From Dinochytrium kinnereticum (lineage: Eukaryota; Chytridiomycota; Chytridiomycetes; Chytridiales; Chytridiaceae): 15,928 bases of DNA. The position numbers were made by a program, and so were the translations under genes. Shown one piece after another: positions 1-10,500 of this stretch. Position 1 is the stretch's first letter. Each line of letters begins with the position of its first letter. Where the stretch lies: assembly GCA_027604005.1 (NCBI GenBank), contig JADGJT010000460.1:1-15928 (forward strand), read 5' to 3'. The notes under the pieces were generated by a model. The model searched no databases and was not told where the DNA came from. It worked only from the letters and a program-made list of their open reading frames with translations.

Positions 1-105
1 GGTTTATGAGAGTTATTGGGTTGGCCCTTTTTTTTTTTTTTTGTAGTTGGTTTTTTTTTCTTCGCGGCTGTGTGAATGGAGTCTTTTCTTTTTTTGAGGG
101 GTTCT

Positions 106-303
106 TTATCGCATGCTGCGAGTTGCATACGCGATGTGTTGATCTGCTTCACTGCTGTGTTTGAACTTGAAAGATGTAACCTGGTTTTGGCTTGAACTCG
201 TAAAATCAGTCAATAATTCGTGAAAACGCGCTGATGCGATCTGTTGTATTTTCTTTTGTTCCTCCCCTTCCTTTTTTTGTTGTTGAACTTTCGTCATCAT
301 CAT
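106..303 (-). CDS. Doubtful small ORF (65 aa)
   Basis: Starts with three ATGs in a row (A at -3 of the first) and encodes a Lys/Gln/Glu-rich start (KVQQQKKEGEEQKKIQQI), then SARFHELLTDF. It lies about 250 nt past gene A's stop, in T-rich (plus) DNA. It could be the first exon of another gene running off the window or chance. I do not recognise it. Confidence 0.25.
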   Translation of the reverse strand: MMMTKVQQQKKEGEEQKKIQQIASARFHELLTDFTSSSQNQVTSFKFKHSSEADQHIAYATRSMR

Positions 304-474
304 TGTGCACTCAGTTTCTTCATTCGTTCGGGGAAAGGCTTTTTCCGAAAAGGGTCTTGTTTTTTCTTGAGTATAAACAGTTTATGATGACGGATCCGTT
401 CTTCACTTGAAAGTCAAGCCTTTCTCTTTTTTTTTTTAATCCCGTAGTGTCGCATTGGCTTTCGTAAATATTCC

Positions 475-553
475 GAGCTTGATCACGAGCACGCTATGCA
501 GGGTATTTATTCTTTTTATAAACATCTAACAAAACCAACTTGTGATCAAGCTC
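475..553. repeat. 12-bp inverted repeat around the gene A 3' end
   Basis: GAGCTTGATCAC at 475-486 and its exact reverse complement GTGATCAAGCTC at 542-553. Pairing resumes for two more bases after one mismatch. The stem overlaps the stop codon, and the ~50-nt loop holds the AATAAA signal. Confidence 0.75.
506..511 (-). terminator. Poly(A) signal of gene A
   Basis: Minus strand AATAAA within AAGAATAAATACC, about 40 nt past the proposed stop at 552. It supports the last exon ending at 552 rather than at 789. Confidence 0.6.
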
Positions 554-720
554 ATGCATCAGTGGCATCAATGCGCGCGGAAAGCATACACTTGGCTGAT
601 ACCTGAAGGCTCGAGCATTCCTGGATGGTTTTTTTCAAATCCGAAATGTCACCATAACCACGAAGCCATGAGGTTGCCTCCAATCTCGAGTGCAAATCGT
701 TGGCCTTTGAGAGCCATTCC
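552..720 (-). other. Last exon of gene A
   Basis: Intron 721-792 starts GTGAGC at 792, has CTGATGGCTAATC as branch-like sequence and ends AATTAG. Joining it in phase 2 gives ...EVEAR-EWLSKANDLHSRLEATSW..., ending at the TGA at 552-554. The matching gene B tail reads QLQEEATSLKTHLEVTSS after an intron of the same phase. The segment LHSRLEATSWLRGYGDISDL aligns with LKTHLEVTSSFHKGFDIEKL. Reading without this splice would stop at TGA 789-791. The tail is about half the length of gene B's. Confidence 0.72.
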
Positions 721-3700
721 CTAATTTTTTTTATTATTTTTTTTTTGATTAGCCATCAGTTCACCCTCAATCATATCACAAGGATGGCTCACCTAGCCTC
801 AACCTCCTCATCCAGATCTTCGACCATCTCCTTGGACCTTCGAAGTTCATAAAGACTTTCCAGTCTATCCCGGACCCTGTTTCGGTCGCAAGTGAGTTTT
901 GCGAGCTCTTGAACGCCGAGCCCAAGGTACAGCATTTCGCTGCGCGTTTTCCTCTCGCCCTTCGTCAGGAGCGTTTTGGCATCCTCAAACAGCTTATCAC
1001 GTTTCACCTCCCAATCCGTCCTCTTTCCTCGATAATGAAGCCGAAAGTGCTTCTGGATGACTTTTGCGGCAGCGGTGAGCTTGCTGATGTGAAATTTGTC
1101 CTCGAACATTTGGTTCTGCCTGTCAATCTTTGGGATGCCTTTGTTGTAGTGGAAGGCTTTGAGAATCGCGTCAGCGGTACTGACATCCTCGTCCTCTTGA
1201 ACAACTTCCTCGACGTGGAGTTCCTCTTGCAGCCCAAATCTCTGATGAAATGTACTTGTGTCGAAGGATTGTCTGACAAAAACCAGGCTGTCACCTGTCA
1301 CCCGAGACATATTTCTCAAAACCTTCTAGTCTTCCTCTCGGTTTGATGAGGTGATTTCAGAGCCTTTTACGTCCGATGAAGTGTTGTCAAAGACGCCGTT
1401 GAGCCTTAAAAGGGCCCTCACATAGGTTAGCCGGAAGCGGGATTCTCTCAGCAACGTGACGTCTGAGCTAACACTATTCACAATGTCACTCAAGATACAG
1501 ATGTAGGGACCAAGGTACTCCAATAACGCGGGGTTTCGCATTAGCTGCAGCTCAGGAAGCTCGTTTGCCACCAGCAGGAGCATGGACTTGACATGCACAC
1601 AACTCTTCGATCGCACTATAACTGCCACTCCACACACGTACTCGAGCAGTGTAAGATAATCGTGGATACATTTTGAAGCAACTGGGGCTATGAGCCCGAG
1701 CATCTTGATTCCATTCGTCATCATCAGGAACAGGGATGAAACGGAAAAAAATCCAAAGACCAGGCAAGCCACGGATTCTGGAATGTAAGGGCGGCTGAGA
1801 ATCCGGAGAAGCGAATCGTAAAACCCTGCATCTTTTCGGTTCAGACGAAACAAAAGCATCACCGACTGGAGCAATTTCTCGTATGTGGTGATACTGCCTT
1901 GGAATGGGAGCAAATTGCACTGAATGTAACTTTCTGCGAGACCTCCTATCTCTTTAGATATTTCTTGAACTCGTGGAGATTGATTGGCGATGGGAAGGGG
2001 ATACCCTTTAAACCAGTTCTGTGCACAAGAGAACCCTTGTTGTTGCCAATAATGGTAGAGGAACTGGCTCGTGTGTCGGCGCCACGATGGCGGCAAGATG
2101 GAGACCGTGCTTTTCAGCAAGCGGCCGAAATCAAGAACGAGTCTAGTCCAAGTCTCTTGAGATTGTGACGCGTCATGAGGAATCTCACAGTCGGAAGAAC
2201 AATAGTTGCCAAAGAAGTAATCCTCGCAAATTCTAATCTGTTTCAAGAATCGTTTTAAACCTTCATCATGCTCGTCTACAAGAGCAAAAATCCAGTTGCG
2301 AAGAAGTGCCAAAAGCTCCTCGAATGCATGTCGAGTACTGATTCGGAACGGTCGTGATTCTACGCCAAAGCGATTATTCTTGTCAATCAACCCGGGAATG
2401 CAATTGAAAGTGATTTTCACGAAAGGATCTTGAATATCTCTGGAATTTAAACCGAATGCTCGCTGAATTTCCTTAATAACTTTGGGGTCTTGAGAGCGAT
2501 CGCCATTTAAATTCCTCCGCAATGAGGTCCAGAATTTTAGGCAAAGTGCGAAAAGCTTTATCCCATTTTCTAGCATCAACTTAACCGAGCTTTCTTCCTC
2601 TCGACTGCGCGCCCTCCCTCCATTTTCATTCTCTACCGTGTTGAGAATGTGATGTCGCCGTTCCGCCAGCAGTGCGAAGAAACAACTTACGTAATCATCA
2701 TCCCCTTCGCCATCGCGGCTTATTTGACGCACATCATCGAGGGGAAAGTCCTCACATCTTAACAGCAGAAGACCTTGGAGGCCAAGCTGCCTTTGAAGAG
2801 AACGATCCTCATATCCAAAAAGTTTAATAAAGTGGGAGGCCCTTTCAACATCATCGTAGACTGAATGGTCGACTTCAAACGAAGGAACCTGCTTGCTGTC
2901 TGAGAGCGATTTCATTAGAATGGGAGCAAGCACCGCCCATACTTTAACGACGAGACATGAAGTGGCCCCTGGATAAGAAGTAAGCTCTTTGCTGTCGTAA
3001 TTTTCTTGACTTACGGATGCACCCGGTGGTTCCACATTTCAGATAAGCATCACTAGCTTTGTCCATATCTCCAATATCAAACTCATTAACGTCACCCTCC
3101 TCCATATACAATTTCTTCGACGAATAGAATTCCGAGAGGGTGAAGAACAACCTAAAATCTATTTATTAGCTTCTTCTGCATAATCATCACTCTAAAAAGG
3201 GAGTCAAAACGGTTCTTGACCAGCCGTCAATAACAAAATTTTTAAGATGTGGCTCAAAAACGAACCTATCCTCACGCATGATCTCCACTAAAGCCTCGTC
3301 CCTCCATAGTATTCGCAACGCCTCCAAGATAGAAAAAAAGTTACGACGCTCGTCGTAAAATCTCGCAGCCAGTCTAATGAATTTCATAGCATCTGTTAAA
3401 GGGCTAACATCTTTATGATTCGCTGAGATTTCATTCTTATGGTCTCGAATAACATTCAGACCTTCGGGCCAGTGACAACCCTCTCTGTAAGCTTGAAAGA
3501 CTTGTGGAAGATCTCCGGCTAACTCGAACTGCTTTCCGGCTGATAGGTATTCTTTTGCGAGAAGTGAGCATTGTCCAGCTTTGCCGTGATAGCATATTTT
3601 TGCATAGAACATAGCTGCTGCCCTGTAATCTTCTCCACTCTAAAGTTTGATAAAAATGCTATTAGCACTTGGACATAAATGGAAAAAATAGAGAAAATAA

Positions 3701-6700
3701 GGATAAATAGAAATAGCGACTAACCTCGAAACACTTCGCCGCTTCTTCAAACCTCTCTGATTCCGAAAAGGAAGAACCAGCTTTCCTAAAATATTCAAGA
3801 GCTTCTCCACGTTTGCCTTTAAGTTTTGATCGAGAAGCGTTAACAAGATTAAATTTCGCGCGAGCCGTGCAGAGCCTCTTATATGAATCTTTCGATTGCG
3901 TGAGCCTGTATTCGTTCTCGAAACAAACCGCCGCATTTTCGAATTGCTGTCGTTCGAAAAAGCTGCAGCCTATTTTTTCCCACTCTTTCATAGAAGAGGT
4001 TGCTGGCAAAGACGTTGACGGAATGCTGGCGTAGGATTCCGTGATCTTGATAAGGGACTTCAAGCTCATGGAATGTAGGAACGTGCTCCCTTCTGAATCA
4101 TTAGGCTCCAATATCCACAGCTATTTTTGATTTAGAAGAATGTGAGGAGATATGGCTTACTCTTCTCCGGGCTCGCGTAATGGCTGTGTATAGCACCTTG
4201 AGCTCAGTACACAATGACAGCGGTACTGGAGTCGGCGCCTTTTGGCCCGCACGTTGCTCCCGCAAGATCGAGTTTGCCAATTTAGTCCAGTCTTTAGCTA
4301 TAGGACTACCAGAGAAGAATCGAAATAGAAAAACATGATCAAACTCCATGCCTATATATTTTTTTGTATTATTAACTGACGGCTCTTAAAAGATGTACCT
4401 TTCACTTCCTCCACAGTCATGACAATTGCTAATTGTAAAGCTTTTTTCAGCTCGTCTCGATCCTTATCGTTGCGAACGAGCACAACCTGGTTAGCGTTCA
4501 AGCTTAAAGACTTTAAGAATATGAAATGCGAGGCTTTATCACTCGTGAGCCATAGAGGAGCGGGGCCATCCGTCAGGCCAATGTCACGAGGCAACTCATC
4601 AATCGATTCTGGAAAATGCTTTTTGATAAGGTCCAGAACTGCGGCAGCAGGAGCCAAAATGCCATTATGCGATCGATCTGATCCGACAAAGTTAGAAAGA
4701 TAACTAGCAACAAGCTTACAAGAAAGACAATAAAGAAATAAGCAAACAGCTGACCCAAGCCTTCATTTACTCACAGTTTTTTACCAAAGGCATGAATTTG
4801 GGTTGAATGCACTTAGTCTTAATGGTAGAATAGCGCTTCTCCAGGTGGCGGTAAACTAGAGCTCCCAGGTCTTGAAAGCGGAATGCCGACCCATGAGAGA
4901 TTTTCTGTGCCGTGTCCCCAGCAAATGCAAGACCCTTATGGGGTGAAGAGCAAACTGACATCAATAAGAGAAGCTCAGCCATCGAAAAGTCTTGAACCTC
5001 ATCAACGTAAATCTCATCAATTGGAGAGTGCGGTAACAGGTCCTTCACATCCTTCGTCAAGTCCTTTTCATATTTCGGGCCATGCTTGAACGACATATAT
5101 ATATCCTCAGCTTTCATTTGACGATTTAAACTGTTTACACTTTTAAGCAAGAAAATCAGAAGATTAGAAACACTTTCTGCCCGGAATGGCATTGCGATTG
5201 CGAGATGTTGCTTACTAATCAAGCATGTCCATTGACCTCTGTTTTAAACGTTGATACTCGGAAAATATATCGTAAATATGATCGCGAGCCTGAGCAAAAG
5301 TAGTATACCGCCTCTTTGATAGCTGTCGGTATTCGTCCCTTGACATGTACCCTCGCCCTGATAAAGCCGCTGTTTCTGATCCTTTTATAATTCCCATGAT
5401 CTCGTTGTACGCGAGGTTTGGATCCACTCCTTTAGTTAAACTCTTTTTCATTTTATCCCAGTACTTTTCTAAGAACAAAAAGTAGTCGATGTCGGAAAAT
5501 AGCCTCTCGCCATCCGCATTGAAGTAGTTTTCCTTTTTCTTCATCAAAGAATTCCATAGCATGGATAGAAACTTCCGATATGTCACAAACAGGGGAAAGT
5601 CAGCTCTTGTAAGCTCATGAAGAGCGTCCGGCAACCTATGTTTCGTATCCTCTGTCAAGTCCATAGTAGTTTTCTGGTCAGCCCTTAACAAAGGCTGGGA
5701 TAGAGCTTCAAAAACTCCTTCATCAAGCTTTTCCCCCGAGTCACACTCAGTCATTGATAAACTATCCAAGAAGTTTTCTGTGGTCTCCGCTATCGTTGTA
5801 TTCTTCCCCTTAGTGATAGATTCAACTAAATCGGAGAAGTACGACTTAATTCGCGCGCAAAATCCAGGAGAAGCTGTTATAAAAACCTGGTTACTACCAC
5901 CCAAAGTACCGTGTGTTTGAATTTTATCATCTTCCGAAAGAGAAAGGTATTGTGACAGGAGCCTAAACATGAGGCAACTAGTCTTTCCCGTTCCCGACCT
6001 GCCGCAAACAATAACCGATTGCGGTGAATTAATTACATCGTATTCCTCCTTGCTCAGTGAAAAAGGAAATTCTGGGTTATCTGCGACTATATCAAAAAGG
6101 CAATGGAGGAAGTTCTTGATAAAGAATGAGTGACGAACTTCCTTTCTGGTATACCTTTGACAATGGAGCAAACTGGTAGTTATGGTTAAACAACATAATA
6201 GATGAGAAGATTTAAAAGACGTACTTTACAATGAAAGTCAATGTCCGTTCCCCTTGGATTCTTAGAGGCTTGCGGATGACTGAGAGTCGCGGATTCTAAG
6301 GAAGGAGATTTGCTCGGGCTCACATTTTCATCGCTGTCTATCTCTTCGTCATCGTCAAAAAGTATTGGTTGAATTTGACCGCAATAAGCTTCTCTACAGC
6401 GAGATATATGCTTGAGGGTATAGAGCTTGTGATATGAAACAACAACGTCCAGCATCCGTTTAACTTCATTGACCGTTCCAATGGCCCACACTTTTATACA
6501 TTGGCCATGAACCTCCAATTCAGGAAGCCAAGCCACATCAACCTCCCAAAGAATACGGAAGTTCCTCTAGAATTTGAACATTTAGATATAAGAAAAAGAT
6601 GCTCTTACCATCACTCTAGTCGAAAACACGGGAGCCTTGAGGAGTGGATGTTTCATAGGTCGGTAGATGCTTCTCACCCACTCGCCCCCCGCCATCATCT

Positions 6701-6884
6701 TAAGCTTGCTGAACAATGGCTTCCGATAATTCTCGCACGTAAACAGGGCACGCATCTGTTTCTGGGCATGACTGGACAAAAAAATATCCCAGCCTCCTTT
6801 CCCAAACGCGGTGCCTTCAAAGCATTTCAAATGTCCGCGGAACTTTCTTATTTTGGACTCGTTGTCGAAGACGGTCGTGCTCAT
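552..6884 (-). CDS. Gene A: TRANK1-like UvrD-type SF1 helicase with TPR-like region (13 exons)
   Basis: Rebuilt exons, in transcript order: 6884-6609, 6566-6225, 6172-6155, 6114-5216, 5130-4775, 4677-4399, 4351-4161, 4120-3725, 3639-3191, 3151-3015, 2968-1371, 1325-793, 720-552. They give 1881 codons including the stop. Seen: every intron is GT-AG and frame is kept throughout. Helicase motifs: I GRSGTGKT (~250-257), Ia QVFITASPGFCAR, II DEVQD (~555-559), III GDTAQ (~583-587), IV KNYRS (~629-633), V KGMEFD (~723-728), VI TAITRAR (~779-785). A TPR-like region follows (~788-1114), then a long helical C-terminus with an IQ motif (~1736-1749). Known: these motifs define ATP-dependent SF1A helicases, and the helicase plus TPR layout is that of TRANK1-like proteins. 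Catalytic residues look intact, so ATPase activity is likely; substrate unknown. The start is uncertain: coding-like sequence in the same frame continues upstream of the ATG at 6884 to a TGA near 6990, so a further 5' exon is possible. Downstream paralogue of gene B. Confidence 0.82.
793..2968 (-). other. Gene A C-terminal helical region with IQ motif
   Basis: Exons 2968-1371 and 1325-793 encode about 710 mostly helical residues with no enzyme motif I recognise. Near the end is VIQKHFRLHYRGKR (~1736-1749), a fair match to the calmodulin-binding IQ pattern (IQxxxR....R), though Leu stands where Gly is usual. It is followed by basic helical sequence and the acidic VEDLDEEVEA. Gene B has the same region as one longer exon. 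Calmodulin binding is inference only. Confidence 0.6.
1326..1370 (-). other. 45-nt phase-0 intron with an in-frame TAG, only in gene A
   Basis: The sequence starts GTAAAAGG and ends GACTAG. It is 45 nt, a multiple of three, and the frame is identical on both sides, so the only thing that breaks the reading frame is the TAG that forms its own 3' splice site. Downstream sequence (KVLRNMSRVTGDSLVFV...) keeps similarity to gene B (...AAGDKLVLIV...), which continues without an intron. A nonsense mutation or stop readthrough are the alternatives. Confidence 0.55.
3015..4120 (-). other. Gene A TPR-like helical repeat region
   Basis: Exons 4120-3725, 3639-3191 and 3151-3015 follow motif VI directly, starting LWILEPNDSEG. 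Helix pairs with TPR-style spacing of small and aromatic residues are visible: WEKIGCSFFERQQFENAAVC, then GEALEYFRKAG, EEAAKCFE and CSLLAKEYLSAGKQFELAGD. TPR arrays bind partner proteins, so this is the likely docking surface of the protein. The last of these exons is 137 nt in both genes. Repeat number and boundaries are approximate because TPR units are degenerate. Confidence 0.7.
4161..6003 (-). other. Gene A SF1 helicase core (motifs I to VI)
   Basis: Five exons carry the ATPase core. Walker A GRSGTGKT begins at 6003. Motif II is IYVDEVQDFSMAEL; its DE pair is the Mg/ATP hydrolysis site. Motif III reads GDTAQ. Motif IV KNYRSHNGIL exists only after splicing of 4678-4774, because its Tyr codon is split by the intron. 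Motif V KGMEFD likewise needs splicing of 4352-4398, which splits the Gly codon. Motif VI TAITRAR holds the arginine finger. About 300 residues separate motifs I and II and include acidic, poorly conserved stretches; this is longer than in bacterial PcrA and fits the TRANK1-like group. No clear Q-motif glutamine precedes the P-loop; the segment reads FSLSKEEYDVI. Confidence 0.88.
6155..6172 (-). other. 18-nt microexon of gene A
   Basis: The exon is TTTGCTCCATTGTCAAAG, encoding FAPLSK in phase 0. It lies between a 52-nt intron (6173-6224, GTACGT...CCAG) and a 40-nt intron (6115-6154, GTATAC...CAAG). Including it gives ...DFHCK-FAPLSK-NFLHCLF.... Gene B has the same arrangement and nearly the same sequence. 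An alternative without the second intron keeps a different frame open (LHCQR...) and also reaches the P-loop, so transcript data should decide. Confidence 0.62.
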
Positions 6885-7239
6885 CTTTCTGGAGTTCGCA
6901 AGGGTTTTGTCTTTCTGGACGAAAATAGGTGAGAGGCATATGGGGGTGGCAGAGTCAGTTGGGTCAAGTCTCAAGATCTCCCATCAGGCTTTTCGTACGG
7001 GTCTGGGAGGCATGCACCATCGTCTTTCGTCATCTTTTCTATTTAGTTTTTACCCACAATAGTCTTTGTAAAAATAAAGAAACGCATATAGTCGTTTTAT
7101 TCAAGCGAAGGACAATAAAGCAGCAATCGTCCAAACATAAACGCAAAAGGGAATTGATACATGTGACAGCCTAAGTGCAGCTAATAAGGTCTCATTGGAA
7201 AAAAATGCAAGTGCAAATTGTAAATGCCTGATGCTGTCA
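6885..7239. other. Spacer between gene B and gene A
   Basis: About 355 nt that must hold gene B's 3' UTR and gene A's promoter. Codon-like minus-strand sequence runs upstream from 6884 to a TGA near 6990, and ATGs in other frames lie at 7020 and 7033, so gene A may have a further 5' exon here. I found no convincing splice pair that keeps frame with a strong acceptor. No clear TATA box for gene A. Confidence 0.5.
7096..7101 (-). terminator. Poly(A) signal of gene B
   Basis: Minus strand AATAAA within TTGAATAAAACG, about 140 nt past the gene B stop at 7240. The location fits 3' end formation. Confidence 0.5.
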
Positions 7240-7573
7240 TCATCGTTTTACCCTCCATCCCTCGAAATCACCTCGCTTCTTCTTCCCTTTCAATAGGGAA
7301 TTAAGATCATATGTCTCCTCGAGAGCTAACGCCATCTCGTTACACTGCTGCCGCGACATATCTTTGGATCGCTCGGAATTCTTCTTCGATCGCGCTTTAG
7401 ACGAGTTATTGATCGTGGTCGACCGACATCTCTTCTCAAAGTGTTCAGCTTTAGCTTGGATGTTGTGTGATTGATCGATCATTCTACTGAGTTTCTCGAT
7501 GTCAAACCCTTTGTGAAAGCTAGACGTTACTTCGAGGTGAGTTTTAAGACTCGTGGCTTCTTCTTGCAATTGG
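7240..7573 (-). other. Last exon of gene B, basic C-terminal tail
   Basis: Joined through intron 7574-7674 (GTAAGT...CCAG, phase 2), completing an Asn codon after DLEDEV. It encodes about 111 residues: a helical, probably coiled-coil part with heptad-like spacing, then a Lys/Arg/Ser-rich part (SSKARSKKNSERSK; LKGKKKRGDF) that could act as a nuclear localisation or nucleic-acid contact signal (inference). It ends at the TGA at 7240-7242. Confidence 0.75.
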
Positions 7574-10500
7574 CTGGTAAATATGAATTAAATGTTACCA
7601 AAGAATTAAAAAAGCCAATGAATAATCAACCACAGGGACCATAGAGAAAAAAACTATATGAGGTAAAGACTTACTTGACTTCATCCTCAAGGTCAATATC
7701 ATCCTCAGAACAAATTTGGTAGGTTGGCAAAACCCCAGCAATGATATCCAGAGCGCCAACAAGAGATCTAACAGCTAAAGTCCCAGAGGCTAAGTATTTG
7801 TATCGATACAGACGCTCCCGACCACGAACATCAGGGGCCAAACCACAAGCTGTGGCAGAATCTTCTGGCGGAGATATTCGACTCCTGTCGTTAGCATCAA
7901 TCTCTCCACTTTCGTAAGCAGAATCCATACGATTTCGTGTCGCGACGACATCCCGCCCACTGTCCTCTGACACAGGTTCCGACAACTTATCCCACAGCCC
8001 TTTGTTCAACCAGTCCAAAGCCTGAGCATATATTCGATCAAAAATACGGTCTGAGCGTTTGCGACGCCTATACCAACAACCAATCTTGAGAGCTGCCTCT
8101 TCTACAGTCATCACCCTTTTTTTTGAGACGGCCTCCATACCCATAGGTTTAAACTCGGCGGCTTCAGCGCGAAGTTTCGAAAATTGATTCATGAGTCCAG
8201 CTTTTATCAGGGATTCTGATAATGGCTTGGCAAAGTCTTCTTCAGAAATCGAAACAATAAATCCAGCGACAGCGCAGGCCTCTGTCATGTAACCTCTAGA
8301 TCTGTCAGGCTGTACCTTCACGATCAGAACAAGTTTGTCACCAGCGGCCTCCGTGACGCTCTTGATTGCCGCATAAGCATTTGGTTGGGCAAACCATAAA
8401 GGCCATCCGGTACCGAAAAAGTGAGTTGGAGAATAGTGCCGCAACTGGCCAATCTCCCCAATGTCCGCACTGGCGTGATTTAGCATAATTTGCAAAGCAG
8501 ACAGACGGACTCGGGTTTGAATCGTATTATCGCGCTCCTTCCTGTTAAGGTCCATAACAAGCTCCTTCACATGCATCATCAAAGGGCTGATAGCCCCACG
8601 TACTAAGCCTTCTCCGAGAATCAATCCAGGAAACCTACTAACAGCTTCTATGACCCATAACCGAGGCAAGATGCAGAAGGACGAGTTTAAAAGAATTGCA
8701 AGACAAACAGCCCTTTCAACCATAGTTATCAAACTAGATATGTCCCAATAGCAATATTCGCTTATTGCGTCCTTAGCGATGTTAAGAGCAAATTCAATTG
8801 CGTCAGTTGGGGAAGGGCTGGTAAAGAAGGAAAAGATCCTTTCTCCAATTTCAAACGAAAGTCTCTCTCTACTTAATACTTCATAGTAAGCTGATAACAT
8901 AAGCTTCTCGTTGTGCAGTATCTCGGTGATAAGGAATCCCCACTTTAGCAACTTCTCGATTGTACTAGTACCACATTTAGGTTCATTAATCCATATCTTG
9001 AAGAGCAGGGCTTGAGTTGCTGATAAAAAACTTGACGAGAGCTCTTTTTTCGTCTTCGACGTGACGATGGCATTCGAAGGAACCCTTTCACTCCAGGGTC
9101 TCAAACCTTCATGAGACTGCTCCAACCATCTGCGACGAGATATATCTAACTCATGCACCTCACCGTAGCGAGCAACTCGCCTAGCAGCGGCTAGAAGTTC
9201 CGCCAAACCAACCGCTATGTGCAATCGATTTTCATCGAACTGTTCCGAAATAAAGTGTCGTCTTGTACAGTCGTGCTCGGTGCATCCTCCCTGAGCAAGC
9301 CGGTGTTTCAGACAGCCCACATTTTGGGGTATTCTTTTACCGCATATTGTTCTAACGTAAAGTTCAAGGTCTACTATTGCACCAATCAAAATTGTCAGAA
9401 GAACAGAGCGAAGCCCTAAGTAGACGTTTTCAACCATCATCTTGGTCCTTCCAAGGTCATCCTTTGTTCCACTATCGCCTAATCCCAATTCCGCAATATT
9501 AATGCGATTCATCGCGCTGACTCTAACAGTTGTCGGGGACACGAAGTCTGGTTGAAATCCAAAAATATACTCCAGCTCGCTCACATCGCGAGCCACCTGC
9601 TCAGTGTAGCTATAACCACAAAGCTGTTTTGAGAGTGAGTCTAAAAATCTGAAGACAATATCCTTTAAACGTGTGGTCCATTTCATCTCTAACACCGCGT
9701 TACTGTACGCTCCTTTGAGTCGTTCTTCTTTTTCTATGTCTCGAGACTTGTCTAGAGAAAAGATTTCAATCGTTTCCTGGTCCAGTCGGTGTCGCGTAGA
9801 TACAGCTAATGCTGAAAGGAGCGCTAGGAAGAGCCCGGCAGAATCGTTTGCAGTTTCGCATTGCGTCAAAACAGATTCTATATCCTTCTGCGGTAACCCA
9901 GGATAACAGTCCAGGATTAGCTGAAGGGCACGATACTGCCTATAAATGCTGCTCGCTTGGATCTGATGGTGTGGGCCACAGCTAGGGTCGTTGGCAATCG
10001 CTTCGAGCTTATATTTCCAATTCACAGTCGTTTCCCTGCAAAGTTCCGCGGTTGAGAGGTCGATCGTTTGGGCTAGGATATGATTTTGCTTGGTCTGGAA
10101 AACTATATCCCAAAGCCGGCGGACGTCACAGGATGCAGCCGATACTATTAAGTCGAGATGAAAGATGTAAGCCATTAGCAAGCAAGTATATGACAAGCAT
10201 AGCTATTAAGAAACTCAAATAGGTATTACAAAGCGCCGTAGTTGTTCCTAAAGCCTCATAGATAATAATGGCCCTTTTTAAGTCGCCAACATCATGCTCC
10301 CAAACTTTTGCAGATTCTTCAAGCCTTCCAGCAGCATAGTACATTTCTGCCAAGGGTTGGAACAACCTAAAAACACAATAATAGCAAAGTCAGGTTACAA
10401 CTTCACGAAGCAAACAAGTCATAACCTTTCGCTCCTAAAAATACGCGCCTTCTCTTCCACACCGTCCATGCAATTGATAATTTTCACCCTCATTCTGTTG

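Larger units (their letters stand above)
1..551. other. Intergenic region downstream of gene A
   Basis: T-rich on the plus strand with several runs of 8 or more T. Contains gene A's poly(A) signal and inverted repeat, and the doubtful small ORF. No RNA gene or mobile element seen. Confidence 0.6.

Noticed and set aside
1..480. T-runs as a terminator or telomere-like tract
   Set aside because: Homopolymer runs of varied length are common in AT-rich fungal spacers; no ordered repeat unit.
909..1346. Plus-strand open frame of 145 codons
   Set aside because: It lies opposite gene A's exon 1325-793, whose minus-strand frame aligns with gene B. It is an antisense shadow.
6501..7174. Overlapping plus-strand open frames of 81-143 codons
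   Set aside because: They cover gene A's first exons in antisense and the spacer. No recognisable domains, while the minus strand shows conserved paralogue sequence.
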